Source: Sophora flavescens
Lineage: Eukaryota > Streptophyta > Magnoliopsida > Fabales > Fabaceae
Direction of reading: 5' to 3'
NCBI GenBank assembly: GCA_030762895.1
Contig: CM061067.1
Span: 102,612,602 to 102,676,601, forward strand
DNA length: 64,000 bases
Below are positions 35,176-46,588 of the stretch, one piece after another. Below the pieces are notes generated by a model that did no database searches, was not told the DNA's origin, and worked only from the letters and a program-made list of their open reading frames with translations. The translations under genes and the position numbers were made by a program. The stretch's first letter is position 1. The number at the start of each line of letters is the position of its first letter.

Positions 35176-35490
35176 TGAGAGGTGAGAAAAGATGTTGAAG
35201 ATTCACATGCAGTGGGATGTTGAAGAAGGAGAGAAGATTAAAAAAGAAAAAAAAACTATTTATTGATTAATTATTTTTTTCTAAAATTATTAAGTTATTA
35301 TTTTAATTGCCACATCCGTGTGCAGCTAGGCTTGGGTGCGCCACATAGGCCACAATGGTAACAAAGCCTCACTTTGTCACCCGAGCCTAACTTAAGGGTC
35401 TAATTTGTCATAAAAAAAAAACTTAAGGGACCAATTTGAACAAAATAAATAACTTAAGGGACCAAAAGTGAAATTTTGCCCAATGATTTA

Positions 35491-35859
35491 TATTGTCTTT
35501 TGTCAAGATACACATTTTATATTTTACAATATACATAAATGTATAACATAGATGTACATGTGTGATTTTTAAAAGTACTAAGTTCTGATTAGAAAAATAA
35601 ACAGATGTTGTATACAGATGTATAATCTGATGTCGAATTTCATTTTACTTTTTAATTTCTTTTGAAAAACAACAAATGTTAACCCTTTGTAAAACTTGTT
35701 TTTCATTCAAATTGAGATCTAACATAGGATCAAAAAATTATGTACTCTTTCAAAGACATATATTACCTAATTTACTGTTAATTTGTCTTGATGCCTTGTG
35801 ACCTGATATCATTTTTGAGCTTTGAACTTTAATGTATTACTTTGTGAAATAACCAAAGT
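35491..35859. other. AT-rich spacer
   Basis: No gene or element ends recognised between the MULE duplication and the SIRE-like LTR. Confidence 0.45.
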
Positions 35860-36484
35860 TGACACAAGAAGGGGGGTTGAATTATGTTTACCAACTTTTT
35901 AGGAAACTTTGAAAATTATTTTCGCAGGCATAGCAAGCAGAAAATAAAGCTAAGGAAGGTTAGAAGGGTGACTTGTCTAATTTCAGAACAATACACAAGC
36001 TCACACAGATAAGGTTAAAACAAGATTTGATATTCACAATATTAACTCCCCGAGCTAAAAGCTTAAAGAAATAAACTCTTAAATAAAATAAAGAGATTAG
36101 GGAAGAGGAATATCACTCAATAGTTTTATACTGGTTCACCCCAAAATCAACAGGGTCACGTCCAGTTCTTGGTAGCACCAAGGTTTCCACTATAACTTAT
36201 CAGATTACAGTACAAGTATTCTTATCACACCTATCCTCTTCAGGCTCACACTCAAACAAGTATTCTTTTCTCACCTAGCCTCTTCAGGCAAGGTAAAAGA
36301 TTTTGAGTCTTTAATACAACTTTGCAGGTCTTTCAGATAACACTCAGAGTGGAATAAATGAAGGAATGAAAGACTGTGAAATTTATGTCAAATGATTGAA
36401 GAGATAATCAATGAAGGAATGAAGAAGTAAATGAGAAGAGTAAATGCTTCTTTGAATATGCACAGTCACTAGTGCAAAATATAT

Positions 36485-36870
36485 ATTTAACATCGGAGTT
36501 TTAACATCGGTTTTAACAAAATCGATGTGAAAAAGGAGACGGTGACATTTTTGAAATTAAACTGAAATATTTTAACATCAGTTATAATAAAAACCGAAGT
36601 GATAAAAATATTTAACATCGTTTTTTATAAAAATCGATGTGGAAAAGTGAAACCAAAAATATTTTTTTTTATCAGCCATAAGATTAGACATCGGTTTTAG
36701 TATAAGCGATGTGGAATACTAATTTTAGACATCGGTTTTATGATAAACGATGTGGAAGATTGAACAAAAAAAATGAATTTTTTTAAGCAGCAACAGTTTT
36801 AACATCGGTTTTTGTTGTTAACCGATGTGGAAAATCAATATAACACATCGGCTTTGGATATAACCGATGT
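36485..36870. repeat. Left subterminal hairpin array of the CACTA element
   Basis: About seven 25-35-nt units, each a small inverted repeat that opens with ACATCGGTT-like and closes with AACCGATGT-like sequence. In CACTA elements subterminal repeats bind the TNPA protein. Confidence 0.85.
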
Positions 36871-38715
36871 GTATTTTCATTTTGTTTCAATATTTATTCA
36901 TCCCTCCAATTCATCTCTCTTGCGTGCTACCCTCCAATTTCATTTTCTTCATTTTCATTTATTCTCTGTTGCAACATGCTCCGTAACCCTCACACCCTCA
37001 CACCTCCATTATTCTTGCTCGCTCCGCCGCGTCCTCCGCTATCACCTCAGCCTCGAAGCCCCTCTGCTTACTCCGCCGCTTCGTGTCGTGACCCAGTGGC
37101 ATCCGCTTGCTCCACTTGTTCCGCGTGAGGCAGTGGGTTTGGGTTTTCTTCTCCTCAAGGGTTCGACGCTGAATCAAACTTTGAGCATAGCTTGGTTGGC
37201 ACATTGATCCCTCTCTTGCACTTGAATGGTAATTTAAAGTTTTATTTGCTATTATTTTATTTTTAGATTAAGCTGAAGTTGTTTAGTCAAGGGCTTGAAA
37301 CATCAAGGGTTCCATGCTTAATCAAACTATTAGCATAGCTTAGTTGGCATTGACCCCTCTCTTGCACTTAAATGGTAATTTGAAGTTTTATTTACTATCA
37401 TTCCATTTTTAGATTAAGCTGAAGTTGTTGAGTGGGCTTGAAACATGGAAAAATGCAACCCATGTACCTTGAACTCAACATTAATTTATTGAGAAGGATG
37501 GGGCATTAAGCTAATAAGTCATAGAGGTTCTAATACCATATTATAGCTAACTTTTCTGAAAGCTTAAGCTGTTAAAGTAAAGGTTCATGAATGGTTTTTT
37601 TTTAATTTCTAACAACCCCTCTCTTTAACTTGAATGGCAATTTGATATTTTATTTGTTATCTTTTCATTTGTAGATTACTTAGCAAATACTAATTTGGAT
37701 TATCAAAATCTCAAAAAGATATGGAAACCGTAATGCTTGCTCTCGCTTGCTCTTGCTTGTAAGGTACTGCTTCTTTTATTTTACCTTTTACGTTAAGTTT
37801 ATTATCTGTCTCTTTTTTTTTTAATGTGATTGAAGAACAAGTGTCGAAAAAATTATAATGATTTTTTTCCAGCAAATTTGACTTAGTTTGTTATGTGGTT
37901 ATAGTGCTCTTATCTTACATGTGCTAACATGAGGCTACTTATTGAGAGTGAGTGAGTGAGAGATGTGGTTGAATAATCGAGTGCATAGGAAAATGCCTAT
38001 TTTCATCGAAAGATGTTTTTACATTCAGAGCATGACATCTGCATGGCTTATTATTTATTTGTATCATGCCAAGAAAAAATAACATGCATAAATTTTTGCA
38101 ATGCACATATAGGCCATGATTCTTTACCTTTCTTTTTTGGTGCTCTGATTATTTACCTTTCTTTTTTGGTGCCGTGACTTATCATTCTACCTGCTAAATC
38201 ATTTATATGTGTAGCCTTATATGTGTTCATCAACTTGGATTTTCTACTGTAAGCTCAACTATTTCTTATATGTATGTGTGTGCTTTATCTTTGGCATCAT
38301 AGTTCTTCTGTATTTATGCTTTTATACTGATCAAGCTACATAATTGTTGTTGTGAACTTGTTATTTTGGTCTTGTTATGAAAATATTCACAAAGTGCTTC
38401 TCTTTTTGTATAGGTACACTTGCTGTTATTGAAACTATTACGGTACAAGTTCCGAGAAGAATATTAAGCAGAATATTCATTATTCATTACTGTTTCTAGT
38501 TGAGTGTTCTTCCCACACCCGGTAAGCTTTCTCCTCTCCATTTCTGTCGTTTGGTTTTTGTTTGCATTGTACTTGGGGATTGGAGTGTTTTATTATTTTT
38601 CTTAATGTTAATTAATTAGTAAAGCGCCTTAGTTTCCCATTTGAGATGCAATACTAATGAGCACACATGTACGTGCTTAAGGTACCGCTCATTGTATTGG
38701 ATCTTGAATTTTCAG
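36871..38715 (+). other. Non-coding 5' part of the CACTA element
   Basis: A near-repeat of about 170 bp occurs at 37157-37270 and 37305-37440 (shared: GATTAAGCTGAAGTTGTT and GGTAATTTRAAGTTTTATTT). A 131-codon frame at 36812-37207 has no recognisable domain and is probably chance or leader. Further on there is intron-like T-rich sequence. Confidence 0.5.
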
Positions 38716-39024
38716 TGGGTCGACAGTAACAACGGTGTGCAAACCGATGAGTTAGGATTCAAATTGGTGGACCTTAATAAGGTAGGTAATAAAGAAGAGC
38801 CTTTCATCATGGCATCCCATGCAAAACAAGTGTTTTATATCTGTGATCCTTCTAACAAAAGGTGGTCAGTGGTTCTCCAGGGAAAAAACATGTATAATGG
38901 TAGTGAGGGAAATCAAGATTCAACTCTAGATATTTCTAATACTCCTTCTTTCTCAACACGGGTGCCTAATTTCAATGAGGAAAATGAAGTGGACGATGTA
39001 CATGCTACTCGTAATGATCACTAA
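38716..39024 (+). pseudogene. DUF4216 remnant of a CACTA TnpD-type transposase protein
   Basis: After a CAG splice acceptor at 38713-38715, the frame reads WVDSNNGVQTDELGFKLVDL, then EEPFIMASHAKQVFYICDPS, KRWSVVLQG. This is the DUF4216 domain that ends TnpD-type CACTA proteins. An acidic tail ends at TAA 39022-39024. The transposase catalytic domain that should come before is missing, so this is a leftover C-terminus. Confidence 0.8.
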
Positions 39025-39211
39025 GAAGGGTTATGGGAGAACTTTACTACCTGACCACAATGTAAGTTTAGTTTGAGTTATGTTTAAAGTCATATTATAT
39101 GTTTACGTTGATATTTATAAGTTATGCTTACGTTGATCGATATTTATAAGTTATGTTTGATATTTATCCAGACATACTGACAATTTTTTTTTTGGGTCTA
39201 AACAGGTATAC

Positions 39212-40500
39212 ATGGCTGATCCTGAGGATATCCCTCCTTCATGCAGCGGGTCGAAGACCCCGCCTACTGGTAGAAAGGGTAGACGTGCCACACGAATGAG
39301 GAATTTGACTGTCAACCGTGGTTCAAATCAAAGGATAAGAATTGAATTTGATACTAATCTCAATCCTATTGGGCCAATGGCAAAGCAGTTTATCAGTTTT
39401 GTGGGGACCCTTGCTCGAAGCAAGCCTAGTATACTTATTGAGCGTTGGAAAGATGTACCGCAGGACGTGAAGGATCAGATATGGGAGAGTATTCTGGTAT
39501 CTATACTTTTACGTCCTGTGTTTGTATCTACTTTATTTTAATCTTATTAATATCATACAGTAATTCGTTGATTCTTTTGGTGTTAATGTAGCTCACCTTT
39601 GACTTGCCGGATACGACGGATATGAAGAAGCGTTTGATAAAGTATGCTGGTGAGCATTGGAGGGCTTTTAAGGTGGACCTGGGAAGATATTATGTATTCA
39701 AGCTAAGCTGTGAAAAGAACCCACTTGAGGTGTACCCGTTTCTTGACCAGGCAACGTGGGATCGCTTTGTTCAAAGCCGACATGATCACAACTTTCAGGT
39801 TAACTTATTTGAGTTGCCTCTAAATTTATGTAATTTCATTAATTTTATTAATTTACTTATGTAATTTAATTGTATTCTATTTATAACAGGAGAAGAGGAA
39901 AAAGGGGCAGGAAAACCGAAGCAAGAATGTCTACCCCCATATACTGTTTCGTGGGGGATATAAAAAACTTCACCTGACAATGGTGGAAGAGGAAAAGAAA
40001 AGACTTCAGCAAGAAGCTTCTCAGGCAGATCCTACAGCTGATAATCGTCCAGAAGTTGTGGATCCACCTCCACCCCCACGCCATCATAAATGGAAGAGGG
40101 CCCGACGAAGAAGTACGGGACAATATACATCTGAGGAGGCGCGCCAAGTAGCTGAGAAGTTTGTAAGTATAGTTTGAATTGTAATTGTTATTTTAACAAT
40201 GTTATTGAATTGTAATGTGACCTAATATTTTATATGTTGTAGGATGCCTTGGACGAGCAGGCCACTCAAGGAACCTTTGTTCCTAGAGGACGCGAGGATA
40301 TCTTAGCTGCTGCCATCGGTAAACCAGACCACCCGGGCCGTGTCATTGGTGTTGGATAGGGCATTGGCATTCGCCAATACCATGGTTCATCTTCACACCA
40401 ATGCCACTGGGATGTTGATGCAGATAGAGAACGGCTAAAATGGGAGATTGCAGATGAGCTTAGACAGGAGATGGCCCAGCAGTTTTCCCGGTAACTGGCA
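39212..40500 (+). pseudogene. Transposase_24 (Ptta/En/Spm, TNPA-like) gene of the CACTA element
   Basis: Likely exons 39212-39496, 39592-39798, 39890-40162 and from 40243, all with GT-AG borders. The product starts MADPEDIPPS, has a basic GRKGRRATRMRN stretch, and continues with RWKDVPQDVKDQIWESI, LIKYAGEHWRAFKVDL, VYPFLDQATWDRFVQSR and SEEARQVAEKF, which is the plant transposase Transposase_24 pattern. TNPA-type proteins bind the subterminal repeats. TAG at 40357-40359 and TAA near 40492 cut the frame. A (GAT)n run at 40611-40648 lies in the region after it. Confidence 0.82.
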
Positions 40501-40610
40501 ATAATGGCTGCTATGTCCCAGCAAAACACAAGTGTCCAACCCTCTGTCCAACCCTCTGTACATGTGAGCACTAAGGGTTCATGTGATCCTCCTCATCAGC
40601 CTGAAAATGA

Positions 40611-40612
40611 TG

Positions 40613-40645
<33 letters not shown>

Positions 40646-40648
40646 CGA
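40611..40648 (+). repeat. (GAT)n trinucleotide repeat
   Basis: About twelve ATG/GAT units in the broken CACTA coding region; in the original frame it would probably give an Asp- or Met-rich run. Confidence 0.85.
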
Positions 40649-40911
40649 CCCTGATAGGTGTGAGCTATACGTTGATGATCATCATGATCGCCGCTTAGTG
40701 GCATTGAGATTATTCGAGATGCTGATGCTCGAGTCCCTGTGCCCACTGAGGAGGTTCAAACAGTGGGCCAGGCCACTGGTAACTTCATCCCCTGTCCAAG
40801 AAGACTGGTCAGATTTCTTGTTGCATCTGAGGTATTCAATTAGTTGTGTTTTTCTATATTTATAGTTGAAATTATTTATTATTGTTTAAATATATTTTTT
40901 TAAATTTTTTT

Positions 40912-42243
40912 AGGATGTTGGAAATGATATTCTACCTAAAAGGTCGGATCCAGGAAGACCAGAGAAGTCTGCTCCTGCCAAGGTCTTCATTTGACCATTC
41001 AATTAATTACGAATGAAATAACTTAACTGTGATTACTAATGTATGTCTTTGTTGTTTAGGGGTTTGACAAAGGGGATCCTGGTGGTGTTTTTACACGTCT
41101 GTCTATACAGGTTATGAACATGGAGGCTGACGCAGCTTTGGTAAGGTTGGAACATGATGCCAGGCTAGGTGACGATCTATATATCCCAAAGAAGGAGCTT
41201 ATGGAGATGATGCTCGATCGTGAAATGGCTAGTGCTGCACACATCTCGTTATGATGCACGTAATTACATTTTATTTGTAAGTTAAGTAATTAAGTTTTAA
41301 ATACTATGACAATTAACATGTTTTATCAATATATTAGGTATCCGTATCACATGTTAGTTGACAAGACAACCTCACCCTTTATGGGTTCATTGACCCCATG
41401 CTCATTCAGGGTGATGTTCTCCTAACATCAAAAGACCTGATCACCACCATACGTGATATACCTGCCCGAGATGATCATCAGTTCTACCTTGCGCCTTATC
41501 TCAATAAGTAAGTACCAGTTGTTTAATTATAACATACTATATATGACTTAGTTACTAATTGTTCCGTAAATGCAGTAAACATTGGCAATTGTTGATCTTG
41601 TGCCCTTGGTTGAATGTCGTGGTCTTCTTCTGCTCGATAGGAAATAAGCAGGCAAAGCAACTGAAGATCATCATGGAAACGTAAGCATTAAAATAATTTA
41701 TAATCAGTAATGAAGTTGTTTTAATCATCTGAGATCTATAAGATATACTTTAATTAATGTTTATTTTCTTATGATAGTTCTATTGATGCAATCCACATGC
41801 TGCGTGGTGAAAGGCGTCGGGCTATTAGATGGATTATTCCTAACGTAAGATATTTATTACAAATGCTTCAAGCACAGTGGGTATAATTATTGATTTCTAT
41901 TTAATTCCTTATATTCTGATTGAGCTTCATTTGTACGTAGTCCCGTAGACAACGTGAATCATGAGAATGTGGATATTATGTGATGAAGTGGATGGTCGAA
42001 ATTATCTCCTCCGGTATCACTGAAAGATGGCAGGAGGTAAATGCTAATTGGTAACACAATTAGTTATAACAGTTATAGACTCGTTATATGTTTTATTTTA
42101 GTTTATTACTTAAAAGATGTAATCTTATATCCAATTAAACTTGCAGATATTCAACAATCCGACTCCATTCTCTGATGCCGACATCAATAACATAAGGATG
42201 CATAGGGCAACTTTCTTTCTTGAAGTGTACCAATTACCATAGT
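40912..42243 (+). pseudogene. Ulp1-like (C48) protease region of the CACTA element
   Basis: After a linker segment (ILPKRSDPGRPEKSAPAK, then VRLEHDARLGDDLYIPKKEL) come small exons with Ulp1-like sequence: KHWQLLILCPWLNVVVFF (about 41577-41631), with the HW pair expected around the catalytic histidine, and ECGYYVMKWMVEIISSG (about 41964-42014), with the catalytic cysteine. A TGA stop sits directly before ECGYY, and other stops occur near 41430-41450. Ulp1 proteases cleave SUMO; such domains are common passengers of plant CACTA and MULE elements. Not functional as it stands. Splice borders not fully fixed. Confidence 0.7.
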
Positions 42244-42544
42244 TTGTATGTAGTTAGTTTATAATAAACGCATCATGTACTAGCTATAGTGTACTTTTGA
42301 CTGATATATGTTTTGACATGAAATCTATAATATATCATATGTAGCTTTTTGGTTTCTAATTATCTTTGTTGTCTGAATGTAATTGAATATATTTATTGTT
42401 TGTAATCTTTTAATTTAGTGTGTTTTGGTTGTACAAAAGTGATTGTGTTGAGAGTATTTAGATTTTGTATTGATCTGGATTACTGGATTACCGAAACAGG
42501 GGAAAGGGCTGTCACTACTGTAAAGGGGTGTTTTTTTATAAATA

Positions 42545-42895
42545 AAAAAAACTTTCACATCGGTTTCTGAAAAAACCGATGTGATAACCCAACATTTCAC
42601 ATCGGTTTCTTAAAAAACTGATGTGGTAACCCCACTTTACACATCGGTTATTTTTAAAACCGAAGTGAACTAATGGGTTATAACATCGGTTATTAAAATA
42701 ACCGATGTGGAAAGTGGGGTTACCACATCAGTTTTTTAAGAAACCGATGTAAAAAGTGCTGAACAGGATCTATTGTCTTGCTGAAATAAAATTTTTGACA
42801 TCGGTTTTAAAATCGATGTGAAAAGTGGCAATAAACCACATCGGCCGTTTCAACATCAGTTTGAAAACCGATATGACAAGCCAAAAAAAAGGATA
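42545..42895. repeat. Right subterminal hairpin array of the CACTA element
   Basis: About seven hairpin units of ACATCGGTTT ... AAACCGATGT type, matching the left array. Confidence 0.85.
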
Positions 42896-43826
42896 TGAAA
42901 TCCCTTTTCTACACTAGTGAGTGTATCTCTCTCTCTTTTTTAACTTCGTCTTCATGGTTTGCCCTATTTAAAGGCTTCAATCAATTTGATCCGTTAGACA
43001 CAGCTGCCAAAAGTGTGCTCCTTTGATTTGAACTTTTGGGATGCCATTAATGCCAAAGAGTCGTTCTGTATAAGCATTAAATATTTAGGAACTTTGGACT
43101 TTGACATATGCGACCAAGAGTACACTTTGTTTGTGAGCGGTTGTTGTTTCAGAGTTGCAGTAGCAGACTTCTTGTACTTGCAACAGAGAGCTTTCCATTT
43201 TAGTGCAACACTCAGCTCACTTACTGGAAAGTACTTTTACTTTGTACTCAAACAGCTAAAAGCTACTGACTTGGTGCAGAGGTAGCATGTTTATTCCTTA
43301 AACACTTGAAAGAATGAATTATTTATTATTTGTCCTTGGTGCTATTGTCCAGAGGTCTTAGAGATCCTTAAGGAAGGCATCTTTTTCAAATAAGGTTGAC
43401 TTGGACTTTCTTTTGACGGTCTGACACTTGAACTGGTTCAGCAGAGTCTAAAAATTAGACGGGTGTTGTACAGTCTAAAATTAGACAGGTGATTTGGTCC
43501 AAAACTTAGACGTTTAAGAGAGCCTCTTTCAGACGGGTGATACACTGAAGCTTCTTCAGACTTTTGATCATTACCACGTCATCAACTAGATCAGAACTTT
43601 GACTGAGAGTTGACTTGGTCTTTGTTTGAGTTGACTATCTTTCAGACGGGTGGTTTTTCAGACGAGCCTGAAAAACTGCTCTTTAGGGAAAATTAGACAA
43701 GTCATATTTTAGACGAGTGACCTTAAGTCTATTTTCCTGCAAACTTAGCAGACTTATCAGTAATTTCATATGGTTTAATATTACCATAATTAATATATTT
43801 GGAATCATCAAAACTTAGAGAATTTG

Positions 43827-44267
43827 CACATTGAATATGTTCCAGACTTGAGAGGTCTCAATACTTTGATCTTCACATGACTTACGTAACCTATAAATGA
43901 AACTTTCTTGTAAATTTGATTAGTATTCAATCATTAATTTCATACAAGTTTGTCATGCATCAAAACTTCAAATCAGTATTGCCACCTTCCTTGTTCACCA
44001 GACCCACTACCAATGCTTGCATTATTCCTAATCGGGTGTGCGCCAAGAATCCAATTTCCAATGATAGATCTTAACAAACACAAAGATATTAGAGGAAATA
44101 TAGGAATAGAGACATTATGTCCCCACTTTCCGTCTTCAACCCAAGACTCTACAAGAAGGTCTTAGAAAGCGCTTCCGTTGAAACATCATTATATGATTAG
44201 TGTGTGAAGTAGTCGGTGAAGAAGAAGCTACAACCTATTGGTAATATCATACGTACCAATGTCGGCT
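43827..44267. other. Short unassigned stretch between SIRE-like sequences
   Basis: No domain recognised. Contains GTTTGTCATGCATCAAAACTT, which resembles a SIRE LTR border, so it may be internal sequence of one of these elements. Confidence 0.4.
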
Positions 44268-45445
44268 GAAGTTGACGCAAGGAAACACAAAAAAAAAGGG
44301 TTTAATTGTGTTTCTTAACTTTTTGAAAATTCTTTTTCAAAAACATTTTAGCAAGCAAACAAGATATAAAACATACACAAGAAAACAAGTTTATAAAACA
44401 GTATTAATAAAATCAATATCAAATCCCCAAGAGTTAGTAAAAACAAAAATTACAAGATAAGGGATGGATGAAACCACACGAGATATTTATCCTGATTTAC
44501 TCTCTTCCAACCGAAAGATGCGTCCAGCCCCAACCCCTTTTACTATAATCCAATATCTTACAGGTATTCTTTCTTCTTTCCTCTTCAAGCTTACAATCAC
44601 TCAAGTATTCAACACCTCTCCAGGAACTCAAGTATTATTTTACAATGAAGCCTCTTCAGACTCACTCTAACTAAGAGTTTAAAATATTTTAGCTAAAAGT
44701 AAATCACTATGTGTGAGGATATTATAGAGAATAAGCTCGAAGAAATATTGTCACAAAGTACAGAGAAATTTGAGCAGAGTTTGTGTGCTTTGAATATTGG
44801 ATAATCAGCTCTCGTTCTTCAAAGGAAGCCGTCCAATATTTATAGGCGAGGTGCACTTTTAACTCTTTAGTCTTCAACGGTCTTCATGATATATCTATTT
44901 AGAGATAGAATTAAATGCTAAGGCTTGTTGAGTCTGATAACTTGTTCTTTTGTTCTTCTGAAAATCACTCTTGGTTATCAGATTGCTCAAAGTAGAACTG
45001 TCACTTCTCTGTTGTACCCGAAAGTTGCCTTTTGACTATCCTAGTTTGAGTAGAGTCAAATTTTTGAAGCAGCTTGTGTCAGGACAGGAAAGGCATTTAT
45101 GTAAAGGAGGGTAGTATGTTTCAAACTTTGCTTTTACCAAAACAATATTACAACATATTGTATTTTAAGTGAAGCATAAAGACATATATCATTTTAAACT
45201 GAAAGTTATTCAACTGGACGAGTATCAAATACTAGTTCAAATATCGAGTACGTCTTTGGACTTTGTTGATTAGGCATTTGAGTACTATTGGACGTCTGAC
45301 AGACCAGGCATCTGATGAACATAGTTACTCATATTTTAGACTTTGTGATGAGTCTTTGGACTTGTATGTTCGTGCACACTTAAATAAATATGTTAGTCCA
45401 TAAAAACATCTTTGTTCTTCGAATTTAATCATTTTGTTAACATCA
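44268..45445 (-). repeat. Antisense SIRE/Maximus-like LTR
   Basis: Begins GTTGACGCAAGG followed by TTTAATTGTGTTTCTTAACT, and ends near TGTTAACATCAAGATTTGAG. The ends are reverse complements of motifs at 46589-46660 and 52110-52160 in the sense LTR. Contains the CTTCAG/CACTCAAGTATTC block seen at 36240-36290. Confidence 0.55.
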
Positions 45446-45449
45446 AGAT

Positions 45450-46588
45450 TTGAGGGTTATTAACCATAACTACTTTGATTCCAACATGAGCAAGAAGCAT
45501 CCACCGGTTGAGCTAAGTTCTAAAGAAAAGGATGAAGTCCCCACAGTTAGAGGAGATACGCATCAAGAGTTCATCCACTTCATGATGCTAGATAACATCC
45601 TTGGAATGCCTATTAGAACTCCTACCACTATAGAGACTCCTGGATCGGTTCCCTTGGACTCAAAAGGAAGTTATTGAAGTGACTAAAGAAGCTGACCTGA
45701 ACCGTGAAAGGACTGACTTGGTTCATCAAGAGGAAGTGTTACGCCAACTAACAGTGGAAGTAGAAGTGGATTTGAATCAAGATGATGAAGGTTGAGCTCT
45801 ATCAATGAGACCTGAGTACAATCCACAATGGTTCGTTCACAGCACGACATGACTTGAGAGCCTATGCAAAAAAGCCAACAAGTAACTGCTTCTGCCCCAG
45901 TTGTTCGACCCGAGGTCCAAGCCTATGTGGGTGTTGCCATTGGAGGTTTATTCAACAAGTTTAAAGGATTTCTCGTATTATACTTTCCAAATGGCCCTCC
46001 TCCACCCACTTCTTAATATTCTTTTTCTCTTGTTATCTGTTTTCTTTTCAAAACTAAGTCTTATACTTTGTTTTCTTACTCACAATGATAGTCCTCTTAC
46101 TTTTTGTCTATGACAAAAGGGGGAGAATTTGGGAATATAAATTTGATTTAGTTTTAGTGTTCATATGTACTTGCCTTAGATTATTTATATATATGAATGA
46201 TACATGATTGAATTATTAATTGAATGAGTTTGCTCGGATATTGAATTCGCTCCTTGATTTGAGTTTAATATAGATTTTATGATATGATAATATCTTGTCA
46301 TACATGATTCTTTTTTGCCCTGATATGGATTTTACCTGATCAGATTATCTGTTTTTGCTCTGATACAATATGTTTCGATTCTGATAAGTCGATGCATATC
46401 GTAGCCTAGATAGAAAAATATGCAACCAAAGGTTATAAGAATGCATTTTTAATACCTAATTTATGTCTGCTTTTGTTCATATCTACATCCATTCTTTTTC
46501 TGACAGGACCTCAGGGGGAGCTTTCTTTATTTATGTTTGTTGTTCAATCAAATTTAATAAAGTTTGTCATCATCAAAAAAACGTAAAA
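45450..46588 (+). mobile_element. 3' inner end of a SIRE/Maximus-like copia element
   Basis: A broken coding stretch (SKKHPPVELSSKEKDEVPTV, then LNRERTDLVHQEEVLRQL with stops) is followed by two purine tracts, ACAAAAGGGGGAGAA (about 46114) and CAGGGGGAGC (about 46512), and TTTGTCATCATCAAAAA just before the LTR. This order is typical of the 3' end of SIRE1-type elements, downstream of pol, where an env-like frame may lie. Assignment by recall. Confidence 0.5.

Larger units (their letters stand above)
33368..35480. mobile_element. Non-coding Mutator-like element (MULE), 2.1 kb
   Basis: Imperfect terminal inverted repeats of about 110 bp (left TGCAAAATTACATTTTTGAT, right end in inverse GGCAAAATTTCACTTTTGGT) carry the words TTAAGTTATTTGTTTTATTC and CAAATTGGTCCCTTAA. 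A perfect 10-bp duplication CAATGATTTA flanks it (33358-33367 and 35481-35490). No transposase. The interior holds an LTR fragment (33999-34740), GC-rich stretches (33860-33970) and GGT/GAG simple repeats (35050-35170). The GC-rich parts could be captured gene pieces, but no protein domain was recognised. Confidence 0.88.
36467..42919 (+). mobile_element. CACTA (En/Spm) transposon, internally deleted, 6453 bp
   Basis: Ends CACTAGTGCAAAA and TTTTCTACACTAGTG (inverse CACTAGTGTAGAAA), with a 3-bp duplication AGT at 36464-36466 and 42920-42922. Hairpin-forming subterminal repeats lie at both ends. The interior has a C-terminal piece of the TnpD-type transposase protein (DUF4216), a Transposase_24 (TNPA-like) gene and an Ulp1-like protease region, all broken. 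The main TnpD catalytic part is absent, so it is non-autonomous. Confidence 0.92.
35860..43826 (-). repeat. Antisense SIRE/Maximus-like LTR, split by a CACTA element
   Basis: Left part 35860-36466 begins GTTGACACAAGAAGGGGGGT, the reverse complement of the AACCCCCCTTCTTGTG LTR end typical of SIRE-type copia elements. The right part is about 42923-43826 and ends near GGAATCATCAAAACTT. Together they give an LTR of about 1.5 kb. The CACTA element 36467-42919 interrupts it. Similar sequence recurs at 44268-45445. Edges are approximate. Confidence 0.6.

Noticed and set aside
36812..37207. 131-codon + frame near the CACTA left end
   Set aside because: No domain or splice support, Leu/Ser/His-rich translation; likely leader of the element.
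43013..43285. 90-codon + frame
   Set aside because: Lies in the right half of the antisense SIRE-like LTR; no domain and no splice context.
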